Shown here: piece after piece, positions 1 to 6,477 of the stretch
Layout of the letters: each line of letters opens with the position of its first letter
Position numbering within the stretch: position 1 is the first letter of the stretch
From: JBBIVP01 sp037439705 [NCBI: bacterium]
GTDB lineage: Bacteria > JBBIVP01
Direction of reading: 5' to 3'
Assembly (NCBI GenBank): GCA_037439705.1
Contig: JBBIVP010000050.1
Location: forward strand, 1 to 8,196
DNA length: 8,196 nt
Made by a program: the position numbers and the translations under genes
Notes under the pieces: generated by a model
The model's input: the letters and a program-made list of their open reading frames with translations, nothing else
Databases searched by the model: none
What the model was told of the DNA's origin: nothing

Positions 1-397
1 CAAAATTTATAATTTCCACCCTGTAAGTGTCAGCAAGTTCGTATATTCCCTTCTTTTTCAAAACATCTTCTGTTTTTATTAATCCTGCAAAACCACTCCT
101 TTCACCTATAGAAATTTTTCTTCCTCCATATTCCCTGCATATTTTTATTATCTCCTCTAATGTCTCATTATGAGTGGAAGCAGGAGGGGGGTCAGCAGAA
201 TTGAAATTCGGCTTTATTAAAACCCATTTTTCACGGAACGGATTTATTCCAAGAAGTTTTATAGCCTCTCTAACCCCTTCACTTCTCTTCCTTGTCCTTA
301 CAAGGGATATTTTTGTGGGAGTTTCCTTTACATTTACATTCTTATCCATAGCAAAAAGAAATCCAGCCATACCCATTACGAATTTCCTTCTTTCCAT
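1..397 (-). CDS. DUF362 family protein, 5' part, Tat-like leader (runs off left edge)
   Basis: Partial gene: 132 codons from an ATG at 397 to the window edge, with the C-terminal part missing. An in-frame TAA directly precedes the ATG. Residues 2-16 (ERRKFVMGMAGFLFA) form a twin-arginine followed by a hydrophobic stretch, resembling a Tat export leader; leaders of this kind occur in other DUF362 proteins. From about residue 28 the chain matches the DUF362 N-terminus: an SLVRT strand, a helix with the REAIKLLG pattern, WVLIKPNFNSADPPPASTHNETL (residues 58-80), and a helix followed by GGRKISIGER (91-100). The biochemical role of DUF362 is not settled; some members carry ferredoxin-like Fe-S domains further downstream, which cannot be seen here. 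No Shine-Dalgarno lies before this ATG. An internal ATG at 376 has AAGGA eight bases upstream, but starting there would remove the twin arginine, so I keep 397. Family call is fairly sure; export is inferred. Confidence 0.75.
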   Translation of the reverse strand, partial: MERRKFVMGMAGFLFAMDKNVNVKETPTKISLVRTRKRSEGVREAIKLLGINPFREKWVLIKPNFNSADPPPASTHNETLEEIIKICREYGGRKISIGERSGFAGLIKTEDVLKKKGIYELADTYRVEIINF

Positions 398-419
398 TTA
401 GAACCAATGGGTTAGAATA

Positions 420-447
420 TATTTATTTACATTTTTCATTGAGTCAA
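420..447 (-). promoter_or_regulatory. Candidate sigma70-type promoter for the DUF362 gene
   Basis: Reading the minus strand, a TTGACT -35 box (447-442) is followed after 16 bp by TAAATA (425-420), with an overlapping TATATT at 421-416. Transcription would begin near 412, leaving a leader of only about 15 nt before the ATG at 397. The region is AT-rich, so a chance match is possible. Confidence 0.4.
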
Positions 448-509
448 AAATTACAAGGGTGAATATGGGGATTCCTGTGTAAATATCCATCTCTTCTTAA
501 CCATGTTTT

Positions 510-537
510 AATTTACTATGATAAAAAGAAAAGTCAA
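510..537 (-). promoter_or_regulatory. Second candidate minus-strand promoter upstream of the DUF362 gene
   Basis: TTGACT (537-532) and TAAATT (515-510) are separated by 16 bp on the minus strand. The -35 box lies within one arm of the hairpin at 529-567. It shares the TTGACT hexamer and 16-bp spacing with the candidate at 420-447, so the DUF362 gene could have tandem promoters. Evidence is only the hexamer match. Confidence 0.3.
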
Positions 538-567
538 ATAAAATTGAGCTTTTATTTTGAGACTTTT
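529..567 (-). terminator. AT-rich hairpin with flanking T-runs, possible terminator of the lipid kinase gene
   Basis: An imperfect inverted repeat starts about 30 bp after the stop of the lipid kinase gene. On the plus strand, the arm at 529-543 (AAAAGTC then AAATAAAA) pairs with 550-557 and 561-567, giving a 15-bp stem with a 3-nt bulge at 558-560 and a 6-nt loop at 544-549. Read on the minus strand, the stem ends in GACTTTTCTTTTT, a T-rich tail like that of an intrinsic terminator. The stem is poor in GC, so its strength is uncertain. The plus strand also ends in a run of six T. Confidence 0.4.
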
Positions 568-597
568 TTCGCCAGCAGAAAAATATTTGAATGAAGA

Positions 598-1527
598 CTA
601 AAGGACAAGGATTTCTACGGATGGTCCAAATTCAGCATATAACCTTTTTCCCTCTGTTAAATACATATCTCCATCAACAGTATAATAAATGTCCTTTTCA
701 AACTCAATTTCAACATTTACACAAATCCGGTCAAAAACCTTTTTGCTTTTCAGGGGAATGCCGAAATATAATTTGGGAAGCCTCAAAACATATTCAAAGG
801 GAGAAAGTTCAGAAGCAAGAAAATGGAAACCTTTGTCCGTCTTTCCACCGAGGTATGTAACACGAAATCCAAGACCAATCTCGTGAACCGTAGCCACTAA
901 GAAGGCTGTTAGGGATTCAAAGGTGCGAAAAACACCGTCAGTCTTTAAAAATCCTTTTACAACAGGAAATAACCTCTCATATTCCTTTCCCTTCATTATT
1001 GCAGATTTTGCAAGTTTCCACACAACTTTTGCAGCTTTCTTGGGGCCCCTCTCCTCTCCTGAATAATACTCATTCAAAAGTGATGAAACAAGACCACCTC
1101 CTACTATAAATCCAAATTTTTCACCTATTTTAATGAGATTTTTTTTCACTACCGGAATGGAAATTCCACTTTTAACAGCTTCTTTTAATTTTTTAAGAAC
1201 CTCCAACTGATTTTTCCTTAACCCGCTTGCCTTGGCAATAGTATTCATCGTTCCGCCGCACATAAAAAAAACCTTTGGGATTCTTGCCTTATATGCGTAA
1301 AAAAGATTCGTAATGGTATGATGAAGGGTCCCATCTCCTCCGGAAATTCCGACCACCTCTATATCTTTTTCACTAAATTCATGTGCCACATCGTTAAGTT
1401 CTGAAAGTTCAGATGTTACTCTCAAAAAAGCCGAGTCCCCAATTATGTTTTTTATCTTTGATGGTAATTCTTTATCCCTCTTATTACCGGACGCATTCAC
1501 ATTAACAATTATTCCAACTTTTTCCAT
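598..1527 (-). CDS. Diacylglycerol kinase-fold lipid kinase (YegS/BmrU/DgkB-like)
   Basis: A 309-residue protein of the DAGK catalytic-domain family, which moves the ATP gamma-phosphate to a lipid hydroxyl (diacylglycerol, sphingoid base or a related lipid) at the inner face of the membrane. Seen: an N-terminal strand VGIIVNVNASGNK (4-16) in place of the usual NP.aG; the nucleotide-binding GGDGT at 63-67 followed by LHHTITNL; CGGTMNTIAKASGL (90-103), equivalent to the second glycine-rich loop (GTxND); and VDGD (284-287) near the C-terminus, matching the conserved DGE/DGD. Length is normal for the family. I chose ATG 1527 over an upstream TTG at 1563 because the protein then begins directly at the first strand, and a candidate promoter would start transcription near 1563. 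No clear Shine-Dalgarno precedes it. The true substrate cannot be read from the sequence; nearby envelope genes agree with a membrane-lipid role. Stop is TAG. Confidence 0.85.
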   Translation of the reverse strand: MEKVGIIVNVNASGNKRDKELPSKIKNIIGDSAFLRVTSELSELNDVAHEFSEKDIEVVGISGGDGTLHHTITNLFYAYKARIPKVFFMCGGTMNTIAKASGLRKNQLEVLKKLKEAVKSGISIPVVKKNLIKIGEKFGFIVGGGLVSSLLNEYYSGEERGPKKAAKVVWKLAKSAIMKGKEYERLFPVVKGFLKTDGVFRTFESLTAFLVATVHEIGLGFRVTYLGGKTDKGFHFLASELSPFEYVLRLPKLYFGIPLKSKKVFDRICVNVEIEFEKDIYYTVDGDMYLTEGKRLYAEFGPSVEILVL

Positions 1528-1546
1528 CTGAAAAATAATTTCAAAA

Positions 1547-1567
1547 TTTCTTGATATTTTCAAGAAA
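1547..1567. repeat. Perfect 8-bp inverted repeat in the divergent intergenic region
   Basis: TTTCTTGA (1547-1554) and TCAAGAAA (1560-1567) are perfect inverted repeats around a 5-nt TATTT centre. The element sits between the candidate -10 box of the lipid kinase (1570-1575) and its ATG (1527), about where transcription would start. It could be an operator for a dimeric regulator or a small leader hairpin. AT-rich sequence makes chance inverted repeats fairly common. Confidence 0.4.
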
Positions 1568-1569
1568 AA

Positions 1570-1597
1570 TGTTTATTTTTAATTTCAGGACTGTAAA
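1570..1597 (-). promoter_or_regulatory. Candidate promoter of the lipid kinase gene
   Basis: On the minus strand, TTTACA (1597-1592) and TAAACA (1575-1570) are spaced by 16 bp, placing the transcription start near 1563 and giving a leader of about 36 nt before ATG 1527. This would exclude the upstream TTG at 1563 as start codon. Hexamers are imperfect and the match is by eye. Confidence 0.35.
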
Positions 1598-1648
1598 GAG
1601 GATTTGAAATTTTCTTTGGAAAAAGGATTTGTGTAGAATAAAAATGAG

Positions 1649-2533
1649 ATGCTGAAATTTATAAGGGCATTTACAAGAATAAAAAACATTTCTCCAATAA
1701 ATATAAAAGAAGACGAAATTGAAAAAGAACTTTTTGAATGTGAAAGAGGAACCCATCTTTTGCTTGGAAAATTTACAGAAGCAGAAATTTATGAAGCACT
1801 TGAAGAAGAAGGTGTGATAGAAGAATTGAAAAAGAAGGAGTTATATCCTGTAGAAGTTTCAATAGACCATGAAAACATTTTGAAACAGAAAATACTTATA
1901 GACCTAAAGGAAGAAACCGAGCCCAAACCTAAAAGAATTATGGAAATAATAATAGGAGAATGCAGATACCGGGTAAAGAAGAATATAGAAACCTATCTGA
2001 AGAATCCCGAAATAAACTGCATGGTTGTGGAATGGTTTGTCCTTCAGAATGTAAAAATGAGTTTCAGCGAGGAATTCCCTCGTCTTCCCGGACAGAGGTA
2101 TCCGGGTTTAAGAATAGGCAAACATGTTCTGAAACTATTAGAAAACCTTGCACGGGCAACAAACAAAGATTGCTTCATCGCCTTTCCAGAGTTTTATCAC
2201 AATGCTGTGATGTATATAGATTATCTTCACTTTTTAAATCCGGAAACTGAGGGAAGAGTTTTGAAGATGAAAGATGACCTGAAAAATCTCCCGCTGGCAA
2301 AGGTATCTTTCGCTTTTTGTGGTGAATGCATTATTGAAAAGAAAGGCTCTGAAGAAAGGAAAATAGGATGGACAGCAGAAGAAATGATTTATCCCGTTTC
2401 AGAGGAACTTCTTCTTTATTTTGACTCTCCAGAATACAGGACTGTGAAAGAAAAAGCTTATAACGAGCATTCCTATAAAATTGATACCCTGTGTTACGAA
2501 TTAAAAGAAGAAGAACTCATGACAAAATTTTGA
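1649..2533 (+). CDS. Unrecognised Glu/Lys-rich protein with GNAT-like acetyltransferase motifs
   Basis: A 294-residue soluble protein with no signal peptide or membrane segment. I do not recognise the family firmly. The N-terminal third is strongly acidic (KEDEIEKELFECERG at 20-34; a Glu-rich helix at 44-64). The middle has two segments that resemble GNAT acetyltransferase motifs: LPGQRYPGLRIGKHVLKLLE (147-166), like the acetyl-CoA pyrophosphate loop (Q/RxxGxG/A) and its helix, and HNAVMYIDYLHFL (184-196), like the N..A..Y...GF end of the fold. The last 80 residues include FCGEC (223-227), with two of the protein's few cysteines, and a Glu-rich tail. Acetyl-CoA binding is therefore inference. 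The gene stands first in the plus-strand block, and its TGA is one base before the queH ATG (TGAGATG), so the two are probably co-translated. The Shine-Dalgarno before ATG 1649 is weak. Alternatively, the motif likeness is superficial and the function unrelated. Confidence 0.7.
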   Translation: MLKFIRAFTRIKNISPINIKEDEIEKELFECERGTHLLLGKFTEAEIYEALEEEGVIEELKKKELYPVEVSIDHENILKQKILIDLKEETEPKPKRIMEIIIGECRYRVKKNIETYLKNPEINCMVVEWFVLQNVKMSFSEEFPRLPGQRYPGLRIGKHVLKLLENLARATNKDCFIAFPEFYHNAVMYIDYLHFLNPETEGRVLKMKDDLKNLPLAKVSFAFCGECIIEKKGSEERKIGWTAEEMIYPVSEELLLYFDSPEYRTVKEKAYNEHSYKIDTLCYELKEEELMTKF

Positions 2534-2534
2534 G

Positions 2535-3089
2535 ATGGAAGCCGAAATTAAAAAAAACTTACTACTTCATATATGTTGTGCTCCTGATGCTACTGCTGTA
2601 GTTGAGAGACTTTCCAAAAAGTTTTCAGTGATTGGATTTTTTTACAATCCATGTATATGGCCTGAGGAAGAATACATGAAAAGGCTTGAAGAAACGAGGA
2701 AGGTGGCAGAAATTATGAAGTTCAAGTTTATTGAAGGGGCATACGAGGTGGAAAAGTGGGAAGAAGCAACAAAAGGTTTTGAAGAAGAACCAGAAGGAGC
2801 TAAAAGGTGCTTTGAATGCTATCGCATGAGACTTGAAAAGACTGCTGATATAGCAAGAACCAATGGAATTGAAATTTTTACTACTACCCTTTCTATAAGT
2901 CCTCACAAAAATTTTGAAAAGATACTTGAAATAGGTAAAAATATAGCAAAAATTAAGACACTGGAATTTTACGGAGAAAACTTTAAAAAAATGGATGGGT
3001 TCAAAAGAAGCGTGGAATTGTCAAAGTCATACGGGCTTTACAGGCAGAAGTATTGCGGATGCAAATACAGTTTCAGAAGTAAACCATGA
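2535..3089 (+). CDS. queH: Epoxyqueuosine reductase QueH (DUF208)
   Basis: A 184-residue cytoplasmic enzyme that reduces epoxyqueuosine to queuosine at the wobble position of tRNAs with GUN anticodons, the last step of queuosine synthesis. QueH is the non-cobalamin alternative to QueG. The family signature is complete: HICCAPD (12-18) with Cys14-Cys15; FFYNP then a PEEEY pattern (35-47); RCFECYRMRL (91-100) with Cys92 and Cys95; TTTLSISPHKN (116-126); and a C-terminal block GFKRSVELSKSYGLYRQ (155-171) followed by KYCGCKYS with Cys174 and Cys176. The CC, CxxC and CxC cysteines are those expected to hold the Fe-S/iron centres. Length is typical. No other queuosine gene (queC, D, E, F, tgt, queA) is in the window, so the rest of the pathway, or salvage, must lie elsewhere. 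The stop overlaps the next gene's ATG (ATGA). Confidence 0.95.
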   Translation: MEAEIKKNLLLHICCAPDATAVVERLSKKFSVIGFFYNPCIWPEEEYMKRLEETRKVAEIMKFKFIEGAYEVEKWEEATKGFEEEPEGAKRCFECYRMRLEKTADIARTNGIEIFTTTLSISPHKNFEKILEIGKNIAKIKTLEFYGENFKKMDGFKRSVELSKSYGLYRQKYCGCKYSFRSKP

Positions 3090-5719
3090 AAAAAATAATA
3101 ACTCTTTTTTTAATTGCTGGAAACGGAGGTTTGGCTATGGAGAAGGCATTGCCCAAATATTCTATAAATGTATACACCCTACCAAACGAAATGAAAGTAA
3201 TTGTAAGTGAAATCCCCGAGAATGAAATGGTAGCGGTTCAGTTCTGGGTTCAAGCGGGTTCAGCGGATGAGACAGAAAAGGAAGAAGGAATAGCACATGT
3301 TCTTGAGCACATGGCATTCAAAGGTTCAGAAAAGGTTCAGGGAGCGGATTTTGCAGGTAGAATTGAAGGACTTGGCGGTTATATAAATGCATTCACATCT
3401 TCCGATAATACCGTTTATCACATAACAATTCACAAAAAACATTTTGAAGAGGCTATAAAAATTCTAAGCGATGTAATAACTGCACCCCTTATCTCTCCTG
3501 ATGAATTGAGCAAGGAACTTGAGGTAATACTTGAAGAATGGAGAAGGGGGGAAGACATCCCTGAGATTCGCCTTTACAAAGAGTTCTTTTTAAACGCCTA
3601 CAAAGTCCATCCATACAGAAAACCTACTATTGGCAAACCGGAAACCATCTCCTCATTCAAAAGAGAAGATGTTATAAATTTTATGAATAAATGGCACTAT
3701 CCAAGGAATTCCTTTTTAGTAATTGCTGGAAGTATTGAACCAAAAAATGCATACGAAATAGTTAAAAAATACTTCGAAAAATGGCAAAAAGAAAAAGGGA
3801 ATGAAAGAAAAAGATCTCAGGAACCCCCTCAAAAAGAATTGAGAACATTTGTAATAAAAGGAAATTTTGTAGAAACAAGATTGATACTCGGTTTTCACAC
3901 AGTGAACCTTTCCCATCCAGATGCTCCCGCTCTTGATGTTCTTGCCACTATCTTTACCCAACTTTACTCTTCAAGATTGAGTAAGGAACTTTATTTAAAA
4001 AAGAACCTCGTTAACAACATATTTTCCTATTCATATACTCCCTATGATAATGGAATCTTCATCATAGGTGCCACCCTCAATAAAGAAAACATCCAGAAGG
4101 TAACAAAAGAATTGATAGAAGAAATAAGAAATTTTGCATGGCTCATCACGGAAAATGACCTCCAGAACGCAAAAATATCTGTCATCAAGAATTACCTCCT
4201 TCTTAATCAGAGGGCTGATTCATTGGCAAGAGAAATCGGTTTCTTTACATCTTTTTCTGGAAATCCTTTAGCCATGAATTCCTACATTGAATCTATTTTA
4301 AACCTTACACTCAAAGACATAAAAAGGGTTTTAAAAACATATTTCAGGATTGAAAACCTAACAGCAGGTATTCTTCTTGAAAGGGGAAGCGAAGAAATAA
4401 CTACAGAAACCTTCCAGAAATGGATAAAGGAAAGCTGGGAAATGAAAGAAAAAGAAGGAATAAAGACAAAAGAGAGTCTGAATGATGGAATAACAAAATT
4501 TAAACTTTCAAACGGCGTTGTTCTCCTTACGAAAAAAATGAAAGGCATCGGAATTATAGACATATCAATCTATTTAAAAGGTGGAGTTTTGTTTGAACCA
4601 GAGGATAAAGTAGGAATTTCAAATTTCATCGCCCGAATGCTTCAAAGGGGAACAAAAAAATTTTCTCAGGATGAACTGATGGAAAAACTTGACGAAATAG
4701 GAGGAAATTTTTCGGCGTCTGCGGGAAGCGATTCATTCACTATAGGAATCTCATTTTTAAAGGGATTTGAAGAAGATGGTATAAACCTCCTTATGGAAAT
4801 TCTTCTCAACCCTTCATTTCCCGATGAAGAAATAGAAAAGGTAAGAAAGCAAATAATTGATGATATAAAAGCAAGAGAGGACTATCTTCCTTCACTTGCT
4901 AAAGATGGGCTTCAGGAAGGACTTTACAAAAACCATCCTTTCAGATTCAATCCTTTAGGAACTCCTGAATCTGTCGCTTCTATCACAAGAGAAAACCTCA
5001 TTAACTTCTGGAAAAAAATAATGGTGGGTGAAAATATAACATTAGGAACTGTCGGTGATTTTGATGAGGAATTTGAAAATTATTTAGTAAATGCTTTAAA
5101 CAAAGTAGAAAAAGGAGAACCAACTTCTAAATCTGCCCCATTTCCTCTTCCCCCATCAAGGGTTGAGGAGGTAGTGAAACAAGTAGAGAGGAATCAGATT
5201 CACATAATGCTTGGTTTTCTCACCGTTCCGATAAATCATCCTGATATCTATCCACTCATCGCGCTTGATGGAATTATGTCCGGACAGGGAGGAAGAATAT
5301 TCCGTGAATTAAGGGATGAAAAAGCCCTCGCATATGCCCTTACAAGTATTTCCTTCAGGAGTTCTGAACCAGGATATATAGCAGTGTATTTAGGATGTGA
5401 CCCGTCAAAGTATGAGGAGGCATTAAGTGGAATAAGAGAAGTTCTGAGCAAACTGGAAGAAACCATGACAGAGGAAGAGTTAGAAAGAGCAAAGAACATG
5501 CTAACAGGAAACTACTGGATATGGCTTCAAAACAGTTCAGCAAAATCTGACGTCCTTGCAAGAAGTGAGTTTTACAAACTCGGATACAGAGGATTTAAAG
5601 ATTACGAGGACTACATAAAAGGAGTAAAAGTGGAGGATATAAAGAAGGTTATAAGAAAATATATAACTCCGGACAGGTATGTTATAAGTGTGGTCGGAAA
5701 CCTACGAAAAGAAAAATAG
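3086..5719 (+). CDS. Two-repeat M16 family zinc metallopeptidase, probably exported
   Basis: An 877-residue pitrilysin/insulinase-superfamily (M16) protease with two M16 + M16_C repeats on one chain. The N-terminal repeat (about 28-440) is the catalytic one: inverted zinc motif HVLEH (71-75) and the distal glutamate in LEVILEEWRRGED (145-157; Glu150 or 151). It also has GGYINAFTSSDNTVYH (97-112) and SSRLSKELYLKKNLVNN (295-311). The C-terminal repeat (about 470-870) has lost HxxEH, with GISNFIARMLQRG (510-522) in its place, but keeps GGRIFRELRDEKALAYA (735-751), the Arg743/Tyr750 substrate-gripping pair. This active/inactive pairing is usual for the family. The first 17 residues (MKK, then IITLFLIAGNGGLA) resemble a short signal peptide, suggesting periplasmic peptide breakdown. 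ATG 3086 overlaps the queH stop by 4 bp; an alternative ATG at 3137 has a far better ribosome binding site and would give a cytoplasmic form. Peptide substrates are unknown. Confidence 0.93.
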   Translation: MKKIITLFLIAGNGGLAMEKALPKYSINVYTLPNEMKVIVSEIPENEMVAVQFWVQAGSADETEKEEGIAHVLEHMAFKGSEKVQGADFAGRIEGLGGYINAFTSSDNTVYHITIHKKHFEEAIKILSDVITAPLISPDELSKELEVILEEWRRGEDIPEIRLYKEFFLNAYKVHPYRKPTIGKPETISSFKREDVINFMNKWHYPRNSFLVIAGSIEPKNAYEIVKKYFEKWQKEKGNERKRSQEPPQKELRTFVIKGNFVETRLILGFHTVNLSHPDAPALDVLATIFTQLYSSRLSKELYLKKNLVNNIFSYSYTPYDNGIFIIGATLNKENIQKVTKELIEEIRNFAWLITENDLQNAKISVIKNYLLLNQRADSLAREIGFFTSFSGNPLAMNSYIESILNLTLKDIKRVLKTYFRIENLTAGILLERGSEEITTETFQKWIKESWEMKEKEGIKTKESLNDGITKFKLSNGVVLLTKKMKGIGIIDISIYLKGGVLFEPEDKVGISNFIARMLQRGTKKFSQDELMEKLDEIGGNFSASAGSDSFTIGISFLKGFEEDGINLLMEILLNPSFPDEEIEKVRKQIIDDIKAREDYLPSLAKDGLQEGLYKNHPFRFNPLGTPESVASITRENLINFWKKIMVGENITLGTVGDFDEEFENYLVNALNKVEKGEPTSKSAPFPLPPSRVEEVVKQVERNQIHIMLGFLTVPINHPDIYPLIALDGIMSGQGGRIFRELRDEKALAYALTSISFRSSEPGYIAVYLGCDPSKYEEALSGIREVLSKLEETMTEEELERAKNMLTGNYWIWLQNSSAKSDVLARSEFYKLGYRGFKDYEDYIKGVKVEDIKKVIRKYITPDRYVISVVGNLRKEK
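3125..3139 (+). promoter_or_regulatory. Strong internal Shine-Dalgarno and alternative ATG in the M16 gene
   Basis: GGAGGT (3125-3130) lies seven bases (counted from GGAGG) before an in-frame ATG at 3137. The upstream ATG at 3086 has only a weak AGAAG. Starting at 3137 would remove the hydrophobic leader and give an 860-residue protein beginning MEKALPKYSINVYTL. The GGAGGT also encodes the Gly-Gly of the leader, so it may be accidental. Confidence 0.5.
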
Positions 5720-6379
5720 TTGAAAACCCTGAAAGGGAAAACCGCTTTAATAACAGGTGGAACGAGCAAGTTAGGAAGAGAAATCGTCATTGCCCTGGCA
5801 AAAGAGGGAGTAAATGTGATAATTCACTATAAAAACGCTGAAAAATCTGCCACCAACCTTTGCAGAATGATAAGGGGGTTCGGAGTAAACGCTTATAAAA
5901 TAAAGGCAGATTTTGAAAAAAGGAACGAAAGGGAAAAATTTATTGAGAAAGCGTTAAAAATTGATGGAAAATTTTCAATTCTGATAAACAATGCCTCAAT
6001 TTATAAGTCTCCAGAAAAGAGGAACTATGATGAGTTCTTAAAAAATTTAATCATTAACACCTGGACTCCGTATTTTTTATGTATGGAATTTAGAGAAAGG
6101 ATTGAAAATGGAGAAATAATAAACATTCTTGACATAAGGATAAAAAGGATGAATCTCCTTTCTCCAGATTTTTTCTATCTCATGAGCAAGCATCTTTTGA
6201 AATTAATTACTCAAAGGCTCTCCATTGAATTTGCGCCAAATATACGGGTAAACGGCATTGCTCCAGGGCGCATAATTCCTTCTGTTAAGAGCGAAAAACT
6301 CATTAAAAAACTTACCTCAAAAATTATTGTGTGCCTCAAAAACGAAGCAATGAATGGAAAAATAATAATTGTAAATTGA
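5720..6379 (+). CDS. Short-chain dehydrogenase/reductase, pteridine reductase/FolM-like
   Basis: A 219-residue NAD(P)H-dependent SDR. Seen: the Rossmann loop TGGTSKLGREI (12-22), VIIHY (33-37) as in NADPH-binding pteridine reductases, DF (64-65) after the third strand, INNAS (89-93), and YLMSK (153-157) as the YxxxK catalytic pair. FAPNIRVNGIAPGRI (171-185) is the typical segment after it. The usual catalytic Ser is replaced by Asp: IINILD (133-138) matches the ITD of FolM/PTR1-type enzymes, which reduce dihydro- or tetrahydropterins, so a pterin substrate is plausible but inferred. The C-terminus is short: the substrate-loop region is reduced and the chain stops at NGKIIIVN, without the usual final VDGG. 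The start is a TTG immediately after the M16 stop (TAGTTG), supported because the protein then begins LKGKTALITGG as SDRs do; the next in-frame ATG would cut the Rossmann fold. Translation probably relies on coupling to the upstream gene. Confidence 0.88.
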   Translation: MKTLKGKTALITGGTSKLGREIVIALAKEGVNVIIHYKNAEKSATNLCRMIRGFGVNAYKIKADFEKRNEREKFIEKALKIDGKFSILINNASIYKSPEKRNYDEFLKNLIINTWTPYFLCMEFRERIENGEIINILDIRIKRMNLLSPDFFYLMSKHLLKLITQRLSIEFAPNIRVNGIAPGRIIPSVKSEKLIKKLTSKIIVCLKNEAMNGKIIIVN

Positions 6380-6399
6380 GACATATTCTCAAACAATAA

Positions 6400-6432
6400 A
6401 GAATTCGTCTGGGTCAGTTACTACAGAATTCG
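6400..6432 (+). repeat. Pair of AGAATTCG direct repeats upstream of the binding-protein promoter
   Basis: AGAATTCG occurs at 6400-6407 and again at 6425-6432, 25 bp start to start, in the gap between the SDR stop and the candidate promoter at 6448. Each copy contains the palindrome GAATTC. They could be paired regulator half-sites, since 25 bp is between two and three helical turns, but an 8-bp repeat may be chance. Confidence 0.3.
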
Positions 6433-6447
6433 GAGTAAAAATTTCTC

Positions 6448-6477
6448 TTGACATTTTATTTTCAGATGTTTTATCCT
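6448..6477 (+). promoter_or_regulatory. Candidate promoter of the TRAP binding-protein gene
   Basis: A consensus -35 TTGACA (6448-6453) with an AT-rich upstream stretch (6436-6445) is followed after 18 bp by TATCCT (6472-6477), a partial -10. Transcription would start near 6484. This TTG is also in frame with the gene and could be mistaken for its start codon. If the promoter is real, translation must begin at or after GTG 6484. Confidence 0.4.

Noticed and set aside
591-860. Plus-strand open frame opposite the lipid kinase gene
   Set aside because: It lies antisense to a well supported DAGK-family gene, has no recognisable motif and low-complexity composition; it is a shadow.
1634-1639. TAGAAT as a -10 box for the plus-strand operon
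   Set aside because: No acceptable -35 lies 16-18 bp upstream and the start would fall within about 3 nt of ATG 1649. The operon promoter is therefore not identified, though leaderless transcription is not excluded.
1960-2250. Second plus-strand frame within the GNAT-like gene
   Set aside because: It overlaps a longer frame with coherent composition and operon spacing, and shows no family motif or ribosome binding site.
5248-5561. Minus-strand frames opposite the C-terminal half of the M16 gene
   Set aside because: The plus-strand reading has clear M16 motifs through this region; the antisense frames have none.
6379-6393. GAGA-CATAT-TCTC stem after the SDR stop as a terminator
   Set aside because: Only a 4-bp stem, with no T-run after it.
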